64,000 bases of DNA from Clostridioides difficile (GTDB lineage: Bacteria; Bacillota; Clostridia; Peptostreptococcales; Peptostreptococcaceae), in NCBI GenBank assembly GCA_024919175.1, contig CP103804.1, forward strand, positions 3,782,001-3,846,000, given 5' to 3'. Below are positions 16,376 through 26,039 of this stretch, one piece after another. The translations under genes and the position numbers were made by a program. The notes under the pieces were generated by a model. The model made no database searches. It saw only the letters and a list, made by a program, of their open reading frames with translations, and had not been told where the DNA came from. Each line of letters begins with the position of its first letter. Position 1 is the stretch's first letter.

Positions 16376-17244
16376 AAAACGCAACACTCCTTACATTCAG
16401 TTATTGTCATATTCATATCTATAGCCTTGTTCTTAGCAGATTTTGATGGCAGAACTATTCTATTAACTCCACACATTATAGCTAATTGGTCTAGCTCCTT
16501 TCTATACACACCTCTAGGTCTCATACATCCTAGATTAATCTCTGTATTTGGTAAGCTAATTCTCGCTTCACATAAAACATCTGCTACTTCTTCCAACTCA
16601 GGAGGTTCTACATCTTCATATTCAGTACCTTTTGTGGGAATAAGAACTATAAATGTTAGTTTATTAGGAGGATTTTTTTGTAAATATTCTATAATCTCAT
16701 ACTCACCTTTTACTTTTCCTCCCTTTAAACCAATACATATATGTGGTGCTACTTCTGTATTTTCTCTTATTGTATTGTAAACTTTAATATAATCTTCTTT
16801 GCTTTTATCCATCTTATAAACTTCTTTTATAGTTTCTTTATCAAATACCAAATCGAAAGAAACTATATCTAAATACTTACACAATTCTATAATGCTCTCT
16901 TTATCCATAAGTCCTAAATGAGCATTTAATCTATATCCTTGCTCCTTCAACTCTTTAATGGTCTGTATATGGGTATTTATTGGGACATCACCTTCATAAC
17001 TACAACCACCACTTAATAAAAAACTAGTTATATTTCTTGATTTAACTTTTTCTTCATAATCCTCAATTGGTGTCATATTTTCTAAATAATGCCCATTACA
17101 ATGAGCACATTTCAGGCTACACTTATTACTTGTCGTACTAAGAGCCAGTGTCTGATTAGGATAAGCAAACTCTATCTCATTTCCAAAATTATTTAATTTA
17201 ATATCAAACGCAGTTCTCATTTTTGCAGATAAATCCTTATACAT
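16372..17244 (-). CDS. radical SAM protein, LipS1/LipS2-like partner
   Basis: A 290-residue radical SAM enzyme with CSLKCAHC (C42, C46, C49), a glycine-rich SAM-binding segment (FLLSGGCSYEGD) and a C-terminal cysteine cluster (ECKECCVL) suited to an auxiliary cluster. Its stop overlaps the next start by four bases, so the two proteins are made together. By context with gcvH, lpdA and a lipoate ligase it is proposed to insert sulfur into octanoyl-GcvH (inference). It starts 64 bases downstream of acsV on the same strand and probably belongs to the same transcript. Confidence 0.75.
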   Translation of the reverse strand: MYKDLSAKMRTAFDIKLNNFGNEIEFAYPNQTLALSTTSNKCSLKCAHCNGHYLENMTPIEDYEEKVKSRNITSFLLSGGCSYEGDVPINTHIQTIKELKEQGYRLNAHLGLMDKESIIELCKYLDIVSFDLVFDKETIKEVYKMDKSKEDYIKVYNTIRENTEVAPHICIGLKGGKVKGEYEIIEYLQKNPPNKLTFIVLIPTKGTEYEDVEPPELEEVADVLCEARISLPNTEINLGCMRPRGVYRKELDQLAIMCGVNRIVLPSKSAKNKAIDMNMTITECKECCVL

Positions 17245-17307
17245 AATTTAATCCTCTACATTTATGTTTTTATGACTCCTATGCCTATGCATTTATATTT
17301 TGATATT

Positions 17308-19236
17308 TTACTCTTCTAGTAGTTGCTTTGCAGTTGGAAACTGCTCTATATTTGTATGTGGTAAGAAGCATGCAGAAATAAATTCGTCCATGTAACTTGG
17401 ATAAACACTAAGTTCAACATAAGTTATTTGTTTGCCTATTTCTTCAAGTTTATTTTTGGCATCTTTACTTATAAGAGCCAAGTAAGAACCTACAAGTGAA
17501 CTATTTCCTATATAAGTAAATTTATCTCTATCAATATCAGGAAGTAATCCTATGATTATTGAATTTTCTATATCTAAGTTATTTCCTATACCACCAGCTA
17601 TATAAACTCTATCTAATATGCTAAAATCCATACCTAAGCTATCTACAAGAGTATATGCTCCTGAATATATAGCTCCTTTAGCTCTAATGAAATTATCTAT
17701 GTCCACTTCATTTACTACTATATCATTTTCCAAATCAAATTCTTCTTTAAATGCTAATACATACTCCCCTATTTCATGTTCATTAAATCTAACTCTCTTA
17801 TTGTTTAAATCTCTGTATATCTTACCTCTTCTATCTATTACACCTTTAGTAATCATTTGGCAAATTAAATCAATTATACCAGAACCACATATACCAACTG
17901 GTGCACATTCATCTATTATTTTTAATGTAGGCTCTAAAGTTTCTTTATCAATAGCTACCTTTTCTATTGCTCCTGCTGATGCTCTCATTCCACAACTTAT
18001 GCCTCCACCTTCAAATGCAGGACCTGCTGAACATGCACAGCTCATCATATAATCTTGATTTCCAAATACTATCTCTCCATTTGTACCTAAATCTATAAAC
18101 AAAACATTTTCTTCACTTGACCATATCCCTGCTGATAGTACCCCTGCTGTTATGTCTCCACCTACATAACTTGCTACAGATGGCGCTAAGTACACATATG
18201 CACTATCATTTACAAAAAGGCCTACATTTTCACCCATAAGTTTTGGAGATTTTAAGAATGGTGGTATATAAGGCTCTTGTCTTAAAAAGTCTGTATACAC
18301 ACCTAAGAATAAACTTGTCATAGTTGTGTTTCCAGCAGCTACTAAAGTGACTACATCCTCCTTATTTATTCCATTTCTTTCATATAATGTTTTTAGTAGA
18401 GGATTTATAGTTTCATCAACTATAGCCTTATGAAGAGTTTCTAGCCCGTTTTTCTTAGTTGAATATATAATTCTATTTATAACATCTGCACCATATTTTA
18501 TCTGAGCATTTCCAGATGATGCTTTGTCTACTACTTCTTTTGAATATAAGTCTACTAAACATACAACTACTGAAGTCGTACCAATGTCTATTGCAACTCC
18601 ATACAGAGAATTTTCTTTATTTCCTTCTTCTATATTTATGATTGTAAGTTTCTTTTGTTTTTGAACATATGTTATTGTAACTTTGAAATCACTCTTTCTA
18701 AATATCGTTGGCATCTTTCTAAGTATATCTAATCTAAAATCTATTTCATTGTACCCTAGATGATTTCTAACATGTCTTTCTAATCTATCTACATCACTTA
18801 TATTATCATCTAAGTTTGGTTCTTCCATTTCTATGTATTTCTTCTTTATATTTGTCTTAAATTGTAGGTTATGCTTTTCTATTATTTTTTTAGCTCTCTC
18901 AAAAATTTCTCTATCTTTTTGTTTGTTACTACCTTCTATTTTCATACCATGCATAGAAGATGATACTTTAGAAGGAACTTCAATTTCTATATCTGAGATT
19001 ACTTTTGTACAACAAGCTAATATATAACCTTGCTCCCATTCGTCATCTGTTATATGTCTTGTTTTTTCTGTATCAACCTTACCTTTTAACAACTTTACCT
19101 TACATTTACCACAAGACATATTTCCATTACAAGGAGCATCTATAAATACATCGGCATTTCTTGCAACTTCTAGTAATATATCTCCCTCATTACAATAAAC
19201 TTCTTTATTGTTTGGCATAAAATTTACCTTTATCAT
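17308..19236 (-). CDS. acsV: AcsV-type corrinoid-protein activator (ferredoxin plus ASKHA ATPase)
   Basis: A 642-residue protein. Residues 1-85 form a plant-type [2Fe-2S] domain with C36, C42, C45 and C75 or C76 (PCNGNMSCGKCK, ACC). A linker follows, then from about residue 215 an actin-like ATPase domain with AIDIGTTSVVV, DLGTNGEIV and GGGISCGMRAS (DUF4445 type). Such reductive activators use ATP to re-reduce the cobalt of the corrinoid iron-sulfur protein when it is oxidised by accident. Gene order beside acsB/C/D/E supports AcsV. A terminator separates it from gcvH, so it heads a second unit. Start ATG follows GGGAGGG. Confidence 0.88.
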   Translation of the reverse strand: MIKVNFMPNNKEVYCNEGDILLEVARNADVFIDAPCNGNMSCGKCKVKLLKGKVDTEKTRHITDDEWEQGYILACCTKVISDIEIEVPSKVSSSMHGMKIEGSNKQKDREIFERAKKIIEKHNLQFKTNIKKKYIEMEEPNLDDNISDVDRLERHVRNHLGYNEIDFRLDILRKMPTIFRKSDFKVTITYVQKQKKLTIINIEEGNKENSLYGVAIDIGTTSVVVCLVDLYSKEVVDKASSGNAQIKYGADVINRIIYSTKKNGLETLHKAIVDETINPLLKTLYERNGINKEDVVTLVAAGNTTMTSLFLGVYTDFLRQEPYIPPFLKSPKLMGENVGLFVNDSAYVYLAPSVASYVGGDITAGVLSAGIWSSEENVLFIDLGTNGEIVFGNQDYMMSCACSAGPAFEGGGISCGMRASAGAIEKVAIDKETLEPTLKIIDECAPVGICGSGIIDLICQMITKGVIDRRGKIYRDLNNKRVRFNEHEIGEYVLAFKEEFDLENDIVVNEVDIDNFIRAKGAIYSGAYTLVDSLGMDFSILDRVYIAGGIGNNLDIENSIIIGLLPDIDRDKFTYIGNSSLVGSYLALISKDAKNKLEEIGKQITYVELSVYPSYMDEFISACFLPHTNIEQFPTAKQLLEE

Positions 19237-19271
19237 GATATCCCTCCCAATTTGTTCTATATATTATAAAA

Positions 19272-19319
19272 GGAAAGTATAGCTAAATTTGCGTGCACTC
19301 AAATTTTACTATACTTTCC
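19272..19319 (-). terminator. terminator at the end of the Wood-Ljungdahl operon
   Basis: An 11-base perfect stem (19272-19282 with 19309-19319) continues inward through AAATTTG/CAAATTT, followed on the minus strand by TTTT. It lies 30 bases after gcvH and before acsV. Confidence 0.8.
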
Positions 19320-19348
19320 CCAATTATAATAACATCTCTAGTCTTTAA

Positions 19349-19726
19349 TTATTCTAATCCAGCCTCGTATTCTTTATCACTTAATAATGTATCAAGCTCA
19401 GCAACATCAGCTAGTTTTACTTTTAATATCCAGTTTTCGTATGGGTCTTCATTTATACATTCTGGCTCATCTTCTAATTTTTCATTAACTTCTAATACTT
19501 CACCATTAACAGGAGATATTAAATCAGAAGCTACTTTAGAAGATTCAACTACTCCAAAATCTACTCCCTTAGTTACAGTATCTTCTACTTCTGGTGTTTC
19601 AACAAATAATATTTCTCCTAATTGATCTTGAGCATAATCAGTTATACCTATATATACTACATCTCCATCAATTACTTTTACCCATTCATGATCTTTAGAG
19701 TATTTTAATTCTGGTAATAATTTCAT
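19349..19726 (-). CDS. gcvH: glycine cleavage system H protein
   Basis: A 125-residue lipoyl carrier with the H-protein signature: KDHEWVKV, IGITDYAQDQLGEILFVE, and the lipoylation lysine K64 in GVVESSKVASDLISP. It carries the aminomethyl group between the P, T and L proteins of glycine cleavage or synthesis. It is last in the Wood-Ljungdahl operon. LpdA (L protein) is encoded in the same operon, while P and T genes are not in the window. The ribosome site is GGGGGT. Lipoylation genes follow downstream. Confidence 0.95.
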   Translation of the reverse strand: MKLLPELKYSKDHEWVKVIDGDVVYIGITDYAQDQLGEILFVETPEVEDTVTKGVDFGVVESSKVASDLISPVNGEVLEVNEKLEDEPECINEDPYENWILKVKLADVAELDTLLSDKEYEAGLE

Positions 19727-19812
19727 TTCGATAGACCCCCAATATTATATTATTGATTAATTTATTTAAATCATATTAATATTATATCATATTATTTTAA
19801 ATTTTCCATCAA

Positions 19813-21939
19813 TTACATTACACTTTCCATAGCTAATGCTGGATGTCCTTTTTCTTCTAAGAAAGCTAATACGCCTTCAGAATCGTCAGCTATAGTTTCA
19901 TCACAAATCATATCACAGAAGTTTTCGATTCCAGTCATTTCTTTAACTGTAGCATTTAATTTATCAGCTACATACTCTTTTAATTCTTTTGGCATCCAAA
20001 CTATTCTTTCTGGTCCACCTTCTGCATAAGCGAATTTTTTAGAAGATATGAAATGTCTTCCATGTCCCATGAATCCTGGAGTTTGAACTCCTCCACCTGT
20101 CATAGAAGCAAGTTCTCCAAAAGTCATACCAACTGGAGTAACACTTGGGAATTCTCTGTTAACTACAACAAATCCATTTGCTTCTGGCATTATACCACAT
20201 ATACACTCGAAGCATCCACAAGAAGTCATAGGGTCTTCTAATATAGAGTATAATGTAACAGCTTCAACTGCACCTTGAGATATTTGGTTTACAGTTTCAT
20301 TTACAGAGTTCCATACACCTGTTCTATCGTCTAAACATTCACCTTTTTCTATTGGTTGACAAGGACCTGTAGGGTCTAATTCTTTAGTAGCTTTAGCATC
20401 TAACCAGCTAACTGCTCCACAAAGACCAAGTCTTTCAGGAGTAACAACACAAACGTGAGCTGGTGCAAATGATTGACATAAGTTACAAGAATAGAAAGTA
20501 TCTACACTTTCATCAATTAATGAAGCTAATCTCTCATCTCTAGCATTGTATTTAGCTATTGCTTCACCTTTTAATTCAGAAACTTTTTCAGCATCTGTAA
20601 TTATAGTTATTTCACACTTATCAACAACTGATTCAAATTCATCTAACATCTTAGCATATAAAACTTCTCCTATATGCTCAAGTCTAAATCCTTTATCAAA
20701 TGCATCTTTAGAGATTCTTACCCAAGCCATATCTCTTTGTCCAACATGCATTACACCTTCTATATAGTTTAAGAAGTAGTGGAAACGTCTTTCAAGAACT
20801 GGTTCGAAATCATCTTCCATGTTTTTACCAGCTATTTTAACTATTACAGCAAGTGGTAATCTTAATACACCATCTGCTTCAACTTCATCTATGTTTGGTC
20901 CTATTATTTCTATCTTATGGTCTTCAACTTCAGCTGCTTCTTTCTTAACAACAAGCTCCCAAGCTTCAGTCTTATTTCCACCAAATTCAGCAAACATATC
21001 GCTCTTTCTAATTCTTTCACCTTCAAATGCTGCTGCAAATGAAACTGGTATAGGTATTTCAGTAACTTTTATTTTTATTCCTCTAGCTTCTAATGAAGTA
21101 GCTACTATCTTATCATAATCTTTTTGAGTTAATAAGTTCATTGGAACTTCAAGAACAGTTTGGTCAGTTACAACTGGGAATCCTAAAGCTATTGCTCCAG
21201 CACCTGCAGATACAACTAATTCACTTAATGGTCCAAATGCATTAACAAATGCAGGAACTCTATTAGAAGTGTATTCTAATAATCCGTTTAAATCACCAGG
21301 AGTTAATCCACCGAATATTAATGCTGCTCTTACTGCAACAGATACAACGTGTATAACAGAAGTTACATCGTATCCTAGAGGTATAACTCTTAGCTCAAGA
21401 CCCATTTTTACTCCAGCTTCTATAGCTTGGTCTATAACCTTACCAACTAAGAAAGTTAATAAACCTTTAGATTGGTAATCTTTGATAACTTTTGCTGCTG
21501 ATTCAGCATCAGGACATTCACCAAGAACAACTGCAACACCAGGTATATCTCCTGTAACTAGTGGTACACCAAGTGATCTGATTATAGGGTCAGTTATATG
21601 ACCTGCACATGGCTCACTATATGGAGCATCCATAGTTGAGTATTTTAATGCTTCAATTACTTCTGCAGCTAAAGCAGTAGCTAAACCAGCATTAAAAGCA
21701 TGTTCTAATAAATGAGTTCTATTGATTAAAGATTTTACTACTTCTAAAGCACCTTCTAAGTCCCCTAAAGTGTTCATTTTTTGTCCTGTTGCAGCATATA
21801 TACAAGGTAGTGAATATGCTGTATCAGGGAAGGCTACTTTATGTTCTTTTCCGTTTTTTTCTATAGCTTCAGCTAGCATACCTTGAGCTGCACCCAAAGC
21901 TTGTTCTGACCCTGTAAAGATTATATTATATAGATTCAT
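19813..21939 (-). CDS. acsB: acetyl-CoA synthase (CODH/ACS beta subunit)
   Basis: A 708-residue protein, the size of full bacterial AcsB with its N-terminal domain that docks CO dehydrogenase. The A-cluster ligands are all visible in the last third: CNLCQSFAPAHVC and GLCG give four cysteines for the [4Fe-4S] cluster, and SCGCFEC gives the Cys-Gly-Cys site of the distal nickel. It condenses CO, a methyl group from AcsCD and CoA to acetyl-CoA in the cytosol. AAAGGGGGA precedes the ATG by nine bases. It lies between acsE and gcvH. Confidence 0.97.
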   Translation of the reverse strand: MNLYNIIFTGSEQALGAAQGMLAEAIEKNGKEHKVAFPDTAYSLPCIYAATGQKMNTLGDLEGALEVVKSLINRTHLLEHAFNAGLATALAAEVIEALKYSTMDAPYSEPCAGHITDPIIRSLGVPLVTGDIPGVAVVLGECPDAESAAKVIKDYQSKGLLTFLVGKVIDQAIEAGVKMGLELRVIPLGYDVTSVIHVVSVAVRAALIFGGLTPGDLNGLLEYTSNRVPAFVNAFGPLSELVVSAGAGAIALGFPVVTDQTVLEVPMNLLTQKDYDKIVATSLEARGIKIKVTEIPIPVSFAAAFEGERIRKSDMFAEFGGNKTEAWELVVKKEAAEVEDHKIEIIGPNIDEVEADGVLRLPLAVIVKIAGKNMEDDFEPVLERRFHYFLNYIEGVMHVGQRDMAWVRISKDAFDKGFRLEHIGEVLYAKMLDEFESVVDKCEITIITDAEKVSELKGEAIAKYNARDERLASLIDESVDTFYSCNLCQSFAPAHVCVVTPERLGLCGAVSWLDAKATKELDPTGPCQPIEKGECLDDRTGVWNSVNETVNQISQGAVEAVTLYSILEDPMTSCGCFECICGIMPEANGFVVVNREFPSVTPVGMTFGELASMTGGGVQTPGFMGHGRHFISSKKFAYAEGGPERIVWMPKELKEYVADKLNATVKEMTGIENFCDMICDETIADDSEGVLAFLEEKGHPALAMESVM

Positions 21940-21995
21940 TCTATTTCCCCCTTTAATATTTACACCTATTTTTTATTAACTATACCCTAAAAACC

Positions 21996-22802
21996 CTAGA
22001 AAGCAAATCCACCTTCATTTAACTCTAAGAAAGAGTCTGCATATAAAGATGCCCCGTTGATTATGTCACAAGATTTTACAGTTTTCATTAATTCTTGGTC
22101 ACATGGATTCATTATAGCTGAGCTAAATCCATTAGCCATTGCCATTGCTAAGAATGCACTATCTAAAACAGGTCTAACATGTTTAGGACATCCATTAGAT
22201 ACGTTAGATAATCCTCCTGTAGTTAAAAGTCCCATTTCAGTCATCATTTTTATAGCTTCTAAAACTTCTACTTGTTTTTCTTGCATACCTTTTATAACTA
22301 AGCATAATGGGTCAAATAATATATCAGTTGGCTCCATTCCTAGCATTAAGCCTTTTTCTAGTATTTCTTGGCAGTAAGCCATACGTTCATCATTATCTCT
22401 TGGGATACCTTCTTTTGCACATAAACCTATAACCATTGATTCATATTCAGCTGCTATATCTATTAAATCAAATCTTGAGCCAGCATCAGCAGAGTTTATT
22501 ATTGGTTTTGCATTAGTTCTATCATAAACTTTAAGTCCAGCTTCGATAGCTTTTTTATTAGCTGTATCTAATGCTATAGGAACATTGTTAAATTCAGACT
22601 GAAGTAGCTTAACTCCCCATGTCATTATCTCTTCGCCATCTCTTTCAGCAGGTCCTATATTGAAATCTATATAGTGTGCTCCTGCTTCTAATTGTTCTTT
22701 TGCTCTTTTTAATATTGGAGCTGGATCTCTTTCTGCTAATGCCTTTCTTATTGAAGGTGAGATACAGTGTATTCTTTCACCTATAATCATAAATTTTTCC
22801 AT
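21996..22802 (-). CDS. acsE: methyltetrahydrofolate:corrinoid protein methyltransferase
   Basis: A 268-residue TIM-barrel enzyme of the pterin-binding family: MIIGERIHCIS at the start, HYIDFNIGPAERDG, ALDTANKKAIEAGL and PIINSADAGSR carry the folate-binding Asn and Asp residues. It moves the methyl group of methyl-THF to the cobalt of AcsCD. Length equals that of the Moorella enzyme family. Operon position between acsC and acsB; ribosome site GGGGGA. Confidence 0.96.
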   Translation of the reverse strand: MEKFMIIGERIHCISPSIRKALAERDPAPILKRAKEQLEAGAHYIDFNIGPAERDGEEIMTWGVKLLQSEFNNVPIALDTANKKAIEAGLKVYDRTNAKPIINSADAGSRFDLIDIAAEYESMVIGLCAKEGIPRDNDERMAYCQEILEKGLMLGMEPTDILFDPLCLVIKGMQEKQVEVLEAIKMMTEMGLLTTGGLSNVSNGCPKHVRPVLDSAFLAMAMANGFSSAIMNPCDQELMKTVKSCDIINGASLYADSFLELNEGGFAF

Positions 22803-22851
22803 TTATAATGTCCCCCTTTAAATTTAATATTAATAGTTAGTTAATATTTTA

Positions 22852-24219
22852 TTAGTTTGTTTGGCATGCTTTTTCTTGGTATCCTTTTAAGAACTTAGGT
22901 AATTCCATAGATTCTTCTGGTCCTATAACTACATTCCATCCTGGTAAGTTATCTTCTATATCACCTTTAAGTACTGCAACTTTTCCTGGAATGATAATGT
23001 CTTTACAATTAGTTACTTCATCTACTTTACTTTCTTTAATGAAAGCAGAAATTGAATTTCCACCAAATTTACCAGCAGCCCAAGATGTAAGAACTGAATA
23101 TCCACCTGCATCTGGTATTACTAACCATACTGGAACTTTTGATCTTTCTATATCTCCAGCAACTATGAAATAAGTTAATGCAAAGTCAACAGTAACTAAT
23201 ACTGGAGAATTTTCATCTGGGTTATTAATTGGGTAAATCTTTGGTTCAACTCTCATTGGTCTTTGTGGGTCAGTGTATATATTTTGTCTTAATGCAAATA
23301 ATGGTAATGCTTTAGCATAACTAATATCATCTATTACTATTATAGAGCCATATTTTATAGTAAATATTGATGATAAAGCAATTTCCATCATAGGATTTGA
23401 GTTAGATAATCTATTTGCAAATACTATTGAAGGATATCCAAATGTTCTATCTTGTTCTTTTAAAGCTATTCTTCTAACTTGCACAGCATTAGTATAAGTA
23501 TCTTTTATATTTTCTCCAGTTACATCTAATACTAATTCTTTATATCCAGCAGCTTGAACTAATTCAACTGTTTCATATAATTCTTCTAAGCTAGCTGCTT
23601 TTACTCCTAATGGTAAGTTTGCTCCTTTAACTACTTCTATCATATCTTTGTAGTTATCTTTAGTTGCTCCATATACCATTGGTCTAACATCTTTTAATGC
23701 TTCAACAGCTTCTTTAACTGCTTGTGCATCATCACAAGCTAAAATATAAGCTACTTCTAATCCACTACCTTTTATTTTGTCTATTAGTTTTAAATATGCA
23801 TCTTTGTCTCCACAGTATTCTAAAACAACCATTTCAGCTTTCATTTGTTCACCAATTCTTACATAGTCAACTTTTTTCATGTTAGCTATTTTAGCGTCTA
23901 CTGCTTCATCACTCATACAAGTACAGAATGAAACTGCGTATCTGTTTCTACTTACTAATGTTTTTTCATGTCTAAATAATACTGTTTCCCCACCTAGTTC
24001 ATATTCAGATGCACCAGCACCAACTTTTAATGCTTTCATTAAAGGTGCAGTAGCTTCTGATAGTTTCGCTATAGCGTCATCAGACATATGTGGGCATTTA
24101 CCTACTTCTACAGCTCCTGAAGCAACCTTCATAGAGAAAGCCATACAAGTTGGGAATCCACAATCCTTACAGTTTTTCTTTGGTGTTAATTTAAATATAT
24201 CTAAAGCTTTTAATGCCAT
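22852..24219 (-). CDS. acsC: corrinoid iron-sulfur protein, large subunit
   Basis: A 455-residue protein. The N-terminal [4Fe-4S] domain shows C17, C20, C25 and C42 (CKDCGFPTC, KCPHM). A TIM-barrel middle and a C-terminal cobamide-binding domain follow. With AcsD it carries the methyl group on cobalt from AcsE to AcsB. It follows acsD by 30 bases. Ribosome site GGGGGA. Confidence 0.96.
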   Translation of the reverse strand: MALKALDIFKLTPKKNCKDCGFPTCMAFSMKVASGAVEVGKCPHMSDDAIAKLSEATAPLMKALKVGAGASEYELGGETVLFRHEKTLVSRNRYAVSFCTCMSDEAVDAKIANMKKVDYVRIGEQMKAEMVVLEYCGDKDAYLKLIDKIKGSGLEVAYILACDDAQAVKEAVEALKDVRPMVYGATKDNYKDMIEVVKGANLPLGVKAASLEELYETVELVQAAGYKELVLDVTGENIKDTYTNAVQVRRIALKEQDRTFGYPSIVFANRLSNSNPMMEIALSSIFTIKYGSIIVIDDISYAKALPLFALRQNIYTDPQRPMRVEPKIYPINNPDENSPVLVTVDFALTYFIVAGDIERSKVPVWLVIPDAGGYSVLTSWAAGKFGGNSISAFIKESKVDEVTNCKDIIIPGKVAVLKGDIEDNLPGWNVVIGPEESMELPKFLKGYQEKACQTN

Positions 24220-24249
24220 TATTTTCTCCCCCTAACCTTAACAATTTAA

Positions 24250-25194
24250 TTAAGCTAATGCGTTAACCAATTCTTTTATAGTTTCTATTGATTTTGGATG
24301 ACGAAGTATAACTGCGTTTGAACCACCTACTAAAACACTTGCTGCAGTTGAAACTTCCATTGCTATAGTTCTTTCTTCTGGACAACCCCAATCTGGCTCA
24401 TCTTCTACTGGAGCTATAGCTTCTTTAACATGACCTACTTCAAAAGCTACTGGTGTTATTATAGGCATTTGTAATGTTTTATCATTTTGACCAAATGCTG
24501 CAAGTCTAATTCTATCCATAGTAGATGCAACATATTCATATCCATAACCAACTGCTGAACATCCAACATTCATAACTATATTTTCACCTTTAACACCTAA
24601 TTGAGTTAACAGTACGTTTAATTGTTTAGCTAGGTTTATATCAACAGAAGATTCTGCTCCAACTTTGTGTGCATAAGCCATTCCAGCTGATGCTCCTACT
24701 CCTTTGTAGTTATCTTCTACTGCTGACATAAATAGACAGTTATGTCCATCCAATGCTTGAGCTAATTTTTCAAACAATTTACCATCTTTTTCATGATTTC
24801 CTGAACCAGCTACTACTAAAGGCAATGTTATTGCTTCAACTACTGCTTTAGCTACTTCAGCACAATCATCAACTGATTTATCTAATCCATTTGGGTCAGA
24901 ACCATCAAATTTTAAACAAATAAAATCTGCTTGTGTATTAGCTTCAACATATTTAGCCCATTCTACTGGACAATTAGCTACATCTTTGTATAACTCTTTA
25001 TATGAATCAGTCCAGCTTTCAGGATAAACGTCTGATATTTGTATACCTACTTTTGGAGTATTTCCTACTTCTCCATCAAAACTATAAAAAGGTAATACAT
25101 TTTCCCCACCTAATTTAATTGCTTTTTCCCCTATTCCTACTTCAACTTCTGATATTTTTCCAGAATATTTTTGAGTAGACATTTTAAATGCCAT
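24250..25194 (-). CDS. acsD: corrinoid iron-sulfur protein, small subunit
   Basis: A 314-residue TIM-barrel subunit with family-typical FICLKFDGSDPN, VVAGSGNHEKDG, MNVGCSAVGYGYEY and a C-terminal RTIAMEVSTAASVLVGGSNA. It caps the corrinoid held by AcsC. Lies 19 bases after cooC2 in the operon. Ribosome site GGGGGA. Confidence 0.96.
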   Translation of the reverse strand: MAFKMSTQKYSGKISEVEVGIGEKAIKLGGENVLPFYSFDGEVGNTPKVGIQISDVYPESWTDSYKELYKDVANCPVEWAKYVEANTQADFICLKFDGSDPNGLDKSVDDCAEVAKAVVEAITLPLVVAGSGNHEKDGKLFEKLAQALDGHNCLFMSAVEDNYKGVGASAGMAYAHKVGAESSVDINLAKQLNVLLTQLGVKGENIVMNVGCSAVGYGYEYVASTMDRIRLAAFGQNDKTLQMPIITPVAFEVGHVKEAIAPVEDEPDWGCPEERTIAMEVSTAASVLVGGSNAVILRHPKSIETIKELVNALA

Positions 25195-25213
25195 ATTTTT
25201 TTCCCCCTTAAGC

Positions 25214-25984
25214 CTATTTTAATTCTAATTTAGCAAAAATTTCTTTCATAGCCACTTTAGATTTTGAATCTTCAGGTAAATTAACTAAAGGAATACCTGT
25301 AGAATCATACTCATATATCAATTCATCCATAGGTACGACACCGATTAGCTCTAGGTTATGCTTTTCTATTTCCTCTTTAACACCATCATTCATAACCCCA
25401 TTTGGAACTTTATTTACAATTAGAAGTATTCTTCCAACATTTAATTTTAGTTCCTCAGCTAAATCTCTTATTCTAGCAACAGCTTGTATGCTACGTCTTG
25501 AGCAATCACTAACCAATAAAAGTGTATCAACATGTCTAGTAACCTTTCTGCTTAGATGTTCCATACCAGCTTCGTTATCCATGACTAAGTATTTGTAGTG
25601 ACCAGATATTTTGTTTACTTGTTCTCTAAGTATCCCATTTACAAAACAGTAACACCCTTCCCCTTCTGATCTCCCCATTACTAATAAGTCATATCCTTCG
25701 CCTTCTTCAATTATAGAATTTAATCTAAATTGTAGATATTGTGCTTTTGTCATACCTCCTGGGAATGCATTGCCTAACTTTTCTCTTTGATTTACTTCTT
25801 CTCTTATTTCTCCTATTGTTGCTTCAACATCAATACCTAATACTTCATTTATGTTAGCATTAGCATCAGCATCTACAACTAAGACTGGTCCCTTATTGTC
25901 CTTAACCAAATAATCAATCAAAAGCCCTGTGAGACTTGTTTTACCAGTTCCACCTTTTCCTGCAACAGCTATATTGTATCCCAT
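25214..25984 (-). CDS. acsF: CooC-type nickel-insertion ATPase (AcsF), second copy
   Basis: A 256-residue P-loop ATPase of the MinD/CooC group: AGKGGTGKTSL at the N-terminus, VVDADANANINEVLG, and the metal-binding CxC in EGCYCFVNGIL near residue 120. CooC/AcsF proteins load nickel into CO dehydrogenase or acetyl-CoA synthase. Its place directly before acsD-acsC-acsE-acsB suggests it serves acetyl-CoA synthase, while the copy next to cooS serves CO dehydrogenase (inference). Ribosome site GGGGGA. Confidence 0.9.
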   Translation of the reverse strand: MGYNIAVAGKGGTGKTSLTGLLIDYLVKDNKGPVLVVDADANANINEVLGIDVEATIGEIREEVNQREKLGNAFPGGMTKAQYLQFRLNSIIEEGEGYDLLVMGRSEGEGCYCFVNGILREQVNKISGHYKYLVMDNEAGMEHLSRKVTRHVDTLLLVSDCSRRSIQAVARIRDLAEELKLNVGRILLIVNKVPNGVMNDGVKEEIEKHNLELIGVVPMDELIYEYDSTGIPLVNLPEDSKSKVAMKEIFAKLELK

Positions 25985-26039
25985 TTTAAGACTTCCCCCT
26001 TAAATCTAGCCACAGAGCCTTATGTACTCTGTTTACTTA

